Made by a program: the position numbers and the translations under genes
Shown here: positions 51,499 through 56,583 of the stretch, in pieces
Numbering within the stretch: the first letter of the stretch is position 1
Layout of the letters: every line of letters begins with the position of its first letter
Notes under the pieces: generated by a model
The model's input: the letters and a program-made list of their open reading frames with translations, nothing else
Database searches by the model: none
What the model was told of the DNA's origin: nothing
Assembly (NCBI RefSeq): GCF_028682175.1
Contig: NZ_JANHKS010000037.1
Location: 1-56,583, forward strand
Source of the DNA: Pseudomonas putida
GTDB taxonomy: Bacteria > Pseudomonadota > Gammaproteobacteria > Pseudomonadales > Pseudomonadaceae
DNA length: 56,583 bases
Direction of reading: 5' to 3'

Positions 51499-52656
51499 CT
51501 AGATCTGGCTGCGATGGTAACCGTGCGGCACGCCGCCTTTGGACAACACCCACTGCCACAACTGGATATCCCGGGCGCGGAAGGCGCCGGCGCAGGACAA
51601 CAGGTAATAACGCCACATACGATAGAAGCGGTTGCCCAGTTGCGCCTCGAACTGCGGCCAGGCCTTCATGAAGTTGTCGTGCCAGGCCATCAGTGTCTTG
51701 TCGTAGTCCGAACCGAAGTTGTGCAAGTCTTCCACGACAAACAACCCGTCCATGGCATCGCCCATCTGGCCGATGGAGGGCAGGTCGCCGTTGGGGAATA
51801 TATATTTGTCGATCCACGGGTCAGGATAAGAGTTGCGCTGGTTCTTGCCGATGGTATGCAACAGGAACAACCCGCCAGGCTTCAAACAGCGATGGGCCAG
51901 TTCCATGTATTCGCGGTGGTTCTTGCGGCCCACGTGTTCGAACATACCCACACTGGCGATGGCATCGAACTGTTCATCCAGTTCGCGGTAGTCCTGGAAA
52001 CGAAACTCCAGGGGCAAGCCTTTGTAGCGTTCCTTGGCCCAGGCAATCTGCTCTTTGGAGATACTCACCCCGACGGCCTCGACACCGTAATGCTCGGCGG
52101 CGTAGCTCATGAAACTGCCCCAGCCACAGCCGATGTCCAGCACGCGCATGCCTGGTTTTAGCTGCAGTTTGCGGCAGATCAGGTCCAGCTTGGCGGCCTG
52201 GGCCTCTTCCAGCGTGGTCGCGTTTTCCCAATAGCCGCAGGTGTAGGTCATGCGCGAGTCGAGCATCTTCGAGTAGAACTCGTTGCCCAGGTCGTAGTGC
52301 ACCTCGCCCACGGTCTTGGAGCGCTTGATGTTCTGCCGGTTCATGAACTTGGCCATGAGCGCGTAGAACACCAGCCGAAGTGGCTTCACGTCATCGGTCA
52401 TGCCGGTTTTCAGCAGGCGATGAAAGAATTCATCCAGATGCTCGCTGTCCCACTGGCCATCCATGTAGGCCTCGCCCAACCCCAGATTCCCCTGCGCAAA
52501 CGCCCTTTCAATCACCCCGGGGCCGTTGAAACGGATGTCCGAAGGGGCAGATCCGTTGATCTGGATACCGGCTTCATTGAGGATCCGTGCAGCGGTGCGA
52601 TAGAGACCGGAGGTGTGGTCGGAGTAGGTGTCAGTGCTGAAGTTCGTCGTGGTCAT
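51499..52656 (-). CDS. cfa: Cyclopropane-fatty-acyl-phospholipid synthase
   Basis: A 385-residue SAM-dependent enzyme that adds a methylene bridge to unsaturated phospholipid acyl chains. An N-terminal lipid-binding domain precedes the SAM motif VLDIGCGWGSFMSYAA (about residue 170). The family block GMFEHVGRKNHREYM and the catalytic Cys region MTYTCGYW are present. Length and order match E. coli Cfa and P. putida CfaB. In P. putida cfaB depends on RpoS; the AT-rich upstream stretch is compatible with a stationary-phase promoter, but I could not fix the boxes. Confidence 0.95.
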   Translation of the reverse strand: MTTTNFSTDTYSDHTSGLYRTAARILNEAGIQINGSAPSDIRFNGPGVIERAFAQGNLGLGEAYMDGQWDSEHLDEFFHRLLKTGMTDDVKPLRLVFYALMAKFMNRQNIKRSKTVGEVHYDLGNEFYSKMLDSRMTYTCGYWENATTLEEAQAAKLDLICRKLQLKPGMRVLDIGCGWGSFMSYAAEHYGVEAVGVSISKEQIAWAKERYKGLPLEFRFQDYRELDEQFDAIASVGMFEHVGRKNHREYMELAHRCLKPGGLFLLHTIGKNQRNSYPDPWIDKYIFPNGDLPSIGQMGDAMDGLFVVEDLHNFGSDYDKTLMAWHDNFMKAWPQFEAQLGNRFYRMWRYYLLSCAGAFRARDIQLWQWVLSKGGVPHGYHRSQI

Positions 52657-52930
52657 GGATGGTTATTTCCAAACGCGTGTCAGGCTAAAGACTTATTGGT
52701 AGACCTCGACTATATGTCAAACAAACCATGAAATTAAACGCAATAGTCTCAATATATAGATTGAAAATATCTATCGCGTTCATTTTATTTACAACCGTGT
52801 AAAACACTTATTACGTAACTGCAACAATACGAACTTCAATTAACCCTACATATGAAACAGCTATTGAGGGTTTAACCGGTTCGAACATAGGGAGATAGTT
52901 GCCAACGGTATGGAGGATGTCGCACCCCCC
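52657..52930. other. AT-rich intergenic region upstream of cfa
   Basis: About 230 of these 274 bases are markedly AT-rich compared with the surrounding GC-rich DNA. The region holds the cfa promoter (minus strand); TTGACA at about 52713-52718 and several TATA-like strings are visible, but no spacing is convincing. A 24-codon open frame at 52728-52802 lacks a ribosome site. An AACCGGTT palindrome lies at 52874-52881. Confidence 0.6.
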
Positions 52931-52998
52931 CGTAGCAGCACGGCTTGCCGGCGGGGGCGATTGTGAGGACGCCCCCGCCGGCAAGCCGTGCTGCTACG
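52931..52998. repeat. Short family-A REPIN (A7)
   Basis: Family-A arms extend to GGGGGCG/CGCCCCC around a loop of under 10 bases. It lies at the thyA 3' side. Its right arm matches the half element at the left contig end. Confidence 0.93.
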
Positions 52999-53007
52999 TG
53001 TTGATAA

Positions 53008-53841
53008 TCAGACGGCCACAGGCGCCTTGATGCTTGGGTCGGCGTCGTAGCCAACGATCTCGAAATCCTCGAAACGGTAATCGTAGATGCTGTCCGGGCG
53101 GCGGTTGATCTTCAACTGAGGCAGCGCCTTCGGCGTGCGGGTCAGTTGCGTGGCGATCTGCTCTTCGTGGTTCGAATAGGCGTGGGTGTCACCCAGGCTG
53201 ACGATGATCTCGTGCGGGATCAGGTCGCACTGCTGCGCCAGCATGTGGGTCAACAGCGCCAGGGCAGCGATGTTGTACGGCAGGCCCAGGAATACATCGG
53301 AGCTGCGAATGTACAACTGCATCGACAGCTTGCCGTCAGCGACGAACGCCTGATACAGCAAATGGCAGACCGCCAGGGCCTGGCGCCCGGCCTTGACGTT
53401 TTCCTGGGGCGAGAGCTTCTCGTCCGGCAGGTACTCGGTGTTCCAGCCGTGAAACAGGATGCGGCGGCTGTTAGGGTTGTTCTTCAGGCAGTCGACCATG
53501 TAGTCGATCTGGTTGATCTTGCCGCCGTCCTTGGTTGGCCAGCCGGTCCACTGCGCGCCGTACACCGGGCCCAGGTCGCCCTCTTCGGTGGCCCACTCGT
53601 CCCAGATGGTCACGCCGTTTTCGTTGAGCCATTTGGTGTTGGTGTTGCCGCTGAGCATCCAGATCAGCTCGTTGGCGATGCTCTTGAAGTGCAGCTTCTT
53701 GGTGGTCAGCAGCGGGAAGCCATCGGCCAGGTTGTGGCGGATCTGACGGCCAAACACCGCGGTGGTGCCAGTACCGGTGCGGTCGCCCTTGCGGGTGCCG
53801 TTGGCGATGACGTCCTGTAACAGCTCAAGGTATTGCTTCAT
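53008..53841 (-). CDS. thyA: Thymidylate synthase
   Basis: A 277-residue folate-dependent enzyme converting dUMP to dTMP. It begins MKQYLELLQDVIANGTRKGDRTGTGT. The catalytic cysteine is in QALAVCHLLYQ, where most enzymes have APCH, and the phosphate/dUMP loop reads YIRSSDVFLGLPYN. It lies 58 bases downstream of lgt on the same strand, the classic lgt-thyA pair. Confidence 0.96.
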   Translation of the reverse strand: MKQYLELLQDVIANGTRKGDRTGTGTTAVFGRQIRHNLADGFPLLTTKKLHFKSIANELIWMLSGNTNTKWLNENGVTIWDEWATEEGDLGPVYGAQWTGWPTKDGGKINQIDYMVDCLKNNPNSRRILFHGWNTEYLPDEKLSPQENVKAGRQALAVCHLLYQAFVADGKLSMQLYIRSSDVFLGLPYNIAALALLTHMLAQQCDLIPHEIIVSLGDTHAYSNHEEQIATQLTRTPKALPQLKINRRPDSIYDYRFEDFEIVGYDADPSIKAPVAV

Positions 53842-53899
53842 GCCCTAAGGCCCTCTGTATCGGTGAACCGGCCGGGCGCACGGGCCCGGCGATTCGAAA

Positions 53900-54712
53900 T
53901 CAAACGGCTGCCTTGTCGGCAACAGGCGCGCGGTGATAGGCCAGCCAGATCAGCACCAGGCCGCCGATAATCATCGGCAGGCTGAGGATCTGGCCCATGG
54001 TGACCCAGCCCCAGGCCAGGTAGCCCAACTGGGCGTCCGGCACGCGAACGAACTCCACGACGAAGCGGAAAATGCCGTAGAACAGCGCGAACATGCCGGA
54101 AACGGCCATGGTCGGGCGTGGCTTGCGCGAGAAGAAGTAAAGAATGGCGAACAGTGCCACACCTTCCAGCGCGAACTGATACAGCTGCGACGGATGGCGC
54201 GGCAACTGCGCAGGATCGCTGAACGGCGGGAAGACCATCGCCCACGGCAGATCGGTCGGCTTGCCCCACAGCTCGCCATTGATGAAGTTGCCGATGCGCC
54301 CGGCACCCAGGCCGATCGGCACCATCGGCGCGATGAAGTCCATCAGTTGGAAGAACGACTTGCCATTGCGCTTGCCGAACCAGTAGGTCGCGATCATCAC
54401 GCCGATGAACCCGCCGTGGAACGCCATGCCGCCCTTCCATACCTCGAAAATGAGCAGGGGGTTGGCGATGTAGTTGGGCAGGTCATAGAACAGCACGTAG
54501 CCCAGCCGCCCGCCGACGATCACGCCCATGGCGACCCAGAAGATCATGTCCGAGAGTTTTTCCTTGGTCCATGTCGGGTCGAACTTGTTCAGGCGGCGCG
54601 AGGCCAGGAACCAGGCACTGCCGATGCCGACCAGGTACATCAGGCCGTACCAGTGAATTTGCAGCGGACCGATGGCCACGGCTACCGGGTCAATCTGCGG
54701 GTAAGGCAGCAT
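53900..54712 (-). CDS. lgt: Lgt, prolipoprotein diacylglyceryl transferase
   Basis: A 270-residue inner-membrane enzyme with about seven helices that attaches diacylglycerol to the lipobox cysteine of prolipoproteins, such as the two at 26937-27772. The signature GLGAGRIGNFINGELWGKPTD and the HGGFIGV block identify it. It is co-directional with the TauE/SafE gene (38 bases upstream) and thyA. Confidence 0.97.
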   Translation of the reverse strand: MLPYPQIDPVAVAIGPLQIHWYGLMYLVGIGSAWFLASRRLNKFDPTWTKEKLSDMIFWVAMGVIVGGRLGYVLFYDLPNYIANPLLIFEVWKGGMAFHGGFIGVMIATYWFGKRNGKSFFQLMDFIAPMVPIGLGAGRIGNFINGELWGKPTDLPWAMVFPPFSDPAQLPRHPSQLYQFALEGVALFAILYFFSRKPRPTMAVSGMFALFYGIFRFVVEFVRVPDAQLGYLAWGWVTMGQILSLPMIIGGLVLIWLAYHRAPVADKAAV

Positions 54713-54750
54713 TGCGACTCCTCAGGTTGGTGTGCTCACAGAGCGACGAA

Positions 54751-55533
54751 TCAAATCAGAAAACTGGTACCCACGACCACCAGCAACAGGGCGAACAGTC
54801 GTTTCAGCATCCTGGGTGACAGCTTGTGGGCCAGCTTCGCGCCGAAACGGGCGAAAAACATGCTGGTGACCGCAATGCCAATCAGGGCTGGCAGGTAAAC
54901 AAAACCGAGACTATGCGATGGCAACAACGGATCGTGCCACCCAAGAATCATGAAACTTATCGCACTGGCCACCGCGATGGGAAAGCCACAGGCCGATGAG
55001 GTCGCCACGGCCTGCTGCATGGTCAGACTGCGCCAGGTCAGAAAAGGCACGGTCAGCGAGCCGCCGCCGATGCCGAAAATCGCCGAGGCCCAGCCAATCA
55101 CCACGCCAGCGGCGGTCAGCCCGCCCTTGCCGGGCACGCCACGGCTGGCCTTGGGCTTGACGTCCAGCGCCATCTGGATGGCGACCAGAATGGCGAATAC
55201 GCCGATGATCTTCTGCAGGTTCGGCCCGGCAATGTAGCTGGCGGTGAGCGAACCCAGCCCCGCGCCGATCAGGATCCCCACGGTCATCCACCCAAAGACC
55301 GCCCACTGCACCGCGCCCATGCGATGGTGGGCGCGGACCGACAGCGTCGAGGTGAAGACGATGGTCGCAAGCGAGGTGCCCACGGCCAGGTGCGTCAGGA
55401 CCGAACTGTCGAAACCTTGCAGGGTGAAACTGAACACCAGCACCGGAACGATGATGATGCCGCCGCCGACGCCAAACAGTCCGGCCAGCACCCCGGCGCA
55501 CGCGCCCAGGGCCAGATACAGAAGAAATTCCAT
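54751..55533 (-). CDS. TauE/SafE family membrane protein (putative anion exporter)
   Basis: A 260-residue membrane protein with about 7-8 helices. Two repeats carry the glycine-rich GLFGVGGGIIIVP and AIFGIGGGSLTVPF motifs typical of the TauE/SafE (DUF81) family. Members export sulfite or organosulfur anions, but the substrate here is unknown. It is the first gene of a likely three-gene unit with lgt and thyA. Confidence 0.92.
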   Translation of the reverse strand: MEFLLYLALGACAGVLAGLFGVGGGIIIVPVLVFSFTLQGFDSSVLTHLAVGTSLATIVFTSTLSVRAHHRMGAVQWAVFGWMTVGILIGAGLGSLTASYIAGPNLQKIIGVFAILVAIQMALDVKPKASRGVPGKGGLTAAGVVIGWASAIFGIGGGSLTVPFLTWRSLTMQQAVATSSACGFPIAVASAISFMILGWHDPLLPSHSLGFVYLPALIGIAVTSMFFARFGAKLAHKLSPRMLKRLFALLLVVVGTSFLI

Positions 55534-55647
55534 GGGACTCTCCGAAAATCAGAGCGGCATGTTACCGGAGCAGGCCATCGCGCTCTAGCGGTGAGCGATG
55601 GATGCCAATCGCGGGTATGCGTAAAGTGACCGAAAAAAGGAGGCCAC

Positions 55648-56394
55648 ATGTGCCTGATCGTCTTCGCCTGGCGCCCTGCCCACCCTCAGCCATTGATTCT
55701 AGCGGCTAACCGCGACGAGTTTTACGCCCGCCCCACCTTGCCGCTGGCGCAGTGGGAACATGCCCCTGGCGTCTATGCCGGGCGGGATCTGGAAGCAGGC
55801 GGCACCTGGCTTGGGGTCAGTGCCGAGGGCCGGTTTGCGGCGCTGACCAACATCCGCGATCCGGGCAGGCCGCTGGGACGGCGCTCGCGGGGGGAGCTGG
55901 TTGCTCATTTTTTGAGCGGATCGATGTCGATTGAGGATTATCTGCGGGAGGTCGCAGGAAGAGCGGCGGAATATGGCGGCTTCAACCTGCTGGTGGGCGA
56001 TCGGCAGGAGCTGCATTTTCTCAACGCCGCGCAGCCCGTGCCCCGGCGGCTGGAGGCGGGGGTGTACGGGGTTTCCAATGCCGGGCTCGATACGCCTTGG
56101 CCCAAGCTGGTCAGAGCCCGAGCGGCGCTGGCCGGGCACCTGGATACGCCGGAGCCGGAAGCGCTGTTCAGCTTCCTCGCCGACCCAGAACCCGCCAGTG
56201 AAGCCGAACTGCCGAATACCGGCGTGGGCCATGCGACGGAGAAGCTGCTGTCCAGTGTCTTCATCGCCAGCCCTAACTACGGAACACGGGCGAGCACCGT
56301 GCTGATTGTCTCGGCCGATGGCGGGCGCAGGATGGTGGAGCGCAGTTTCGGGCCGTATGGCGGGAGACTGGGCGAGGTGGATCTAGAGATTTGA
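55648..56394 (+). CDS. NRDE (TANGO2) family protein
   Basis: A 248-residue protein with Cys2 directly after the initiator Met and the family motif LAANRDEFYARPT. That pattern recalls N-terminal-nucleophile hydrolases, and the TANGO2 relatives are linked to haem or lipid handling in eukaryotes. Function in bacteria is unknown. AAGGAGG lies just before the ATG. It is divergent from the TauE/SafE gene. Confidence 0.93.
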   Translation: MCLIVFAWRPAHPQPLILAANRDEFYARPTLPLAQWEHAPGVYAGRDLEAGGTWLGVSAEGRFAALTNIRDPGRPLGRRSRGELVAHFLSGSMSIEDYLREVAGRAAEYGGFNLLVGDRQELHFLNAAQPVPRRLEAGVYGVSNAGLDTPWPKLVRARAALAGHLDTPEPEALFSFLADPEPASEAELPNTGVGHATEKLLSSVFIASPNYGTRASTVLIVSADGGRRMVERSFGPYGGRLGEVDLEI

Positions 56395-56415
56395 GGGGCA
56401 CACCACCGATGCACC

Positions 56416-56483
56416 CGTAGCAGCATGGCTTGCCAGCGGGAGCGATCTTGAGGACGTCCCCGCCGGCAAGCCGTGCTGCTACG
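56416..56483. repeat. Short family-A REPIN (A8)
   Basis: Slightly degenerate family-A arms (GTAGCAGCATGGCTTGCCAG on the left) with a short loop follow the NRDE gene. Confidence 0.9.
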
Positions 56484-56524
56484 AATCAGAAGCCAGACGC
56501 GAAGCCGCGAACACCCCAATCTCC

Positions 56525-56573
56525 CGTAGCAGTCCGGCTTGCCGGCGACGGCGTCCGTGAGATCGCTGTCGCC
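56525..56573. repeat. Broken REPIN at the right contig end (A9)
   Basis: CGTAGCAGTCCGGCTTGCCG is a left arm of a family-A variant. The sequence enters its right half (GCTGTCGCC) and is then cut by adapter sequence. Confidence 0.85.
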
Positions 56574-56583
56574 AGATCGGAAG
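56574..56583. other. Illumina adapter remnant (3' contig end)
   Basis: AGATCGGAAG is the first ten bases of the common Illumina 3' adapter and the reverse complement of the type of sequence seen at bases 1-12. Confidence 0.92.

Overview
This 56.6 kb window is an ordinary chromosomal stretch of a GC-rich Pseudomonas, most likely from the P. fluorescens complex. The evidence is the gene order (a PHA-system protein, then ubiE-ubiJ-ubiB-hisI-hisE-tatABC), the five-step hut locus with hutF/hutC/hutD, and about twenty short inverted-repeat elements of the Pseudomonas REP/REPIN type. The species call is inference. The piece is a sequencing contig: bases 1-12 and 56574-56583 match Illumina adapter ends, and both contig ends fall inside a broken REPIN.

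Layout. 58-6606: a PHA-system protein on the minus strand, then a tight plus-strand run ubiE-ubiJ-ubiB (ubiquinone), hisI-hisE (histidine synthesis), tatA-tatB-tatC (folded-protein export) and rsmE. 6806-10946: two tandem methyl-accepting chemotaxis proteins, each bounded by REPINs. 11119-17508, minus strand: opgG-opgH (osmoregulated periplasmic glucans), dtd and pip. 17947-27772, plus strand: glgP, an overlapping DUF2339/DUF3999 membrane-protein pair, fbp, a DUF924 protein and two small lipoproteins.

27875-46669 is the histidine utilisation locus. hutF (minus) diverges from hutC-hutD (plus). nhaA and an orphan RskA-type anti-sigma factor follow. Then comes a long operon: hutU, an NCS1 permease, hutXWV (ABC transporter), a HutH-like protein without the MIO triad, the true hutH, hutT, hutI and hutG. 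Together these import histidine and urocanate and convert them by HutH, HutU, HutI, HutF and HutG to glutamate, ammonia and formate. The hutU promoter region shows a sigma-54 -24/-12 element whose start point falls inside a perfect HutC-type operator, with candidate enhancer sites upstream.

46781-56394: a Zn/Cd/Pb ATPase (minus) with its divergent MerR-type regulator, catalase katA, a cyclopropane fatty acid synthase, then thyA-lgt-TauE/SafE on the minus strand and a plus-strand NRDE protein.

No tRNA, rRNA, CRISPR array, prophage or insertion sequence was seen. The most interesting points are the HutH-like protein that has lost its catalytic prosthetic-group motif inside an otherwise intact operon, the orphan anti-sigma factor, the low-complexity insertion in OpgG, the DUF2339/DUF3999 pair, and REPINs whose shared loop sequences show that whole REPIN units have been copied.
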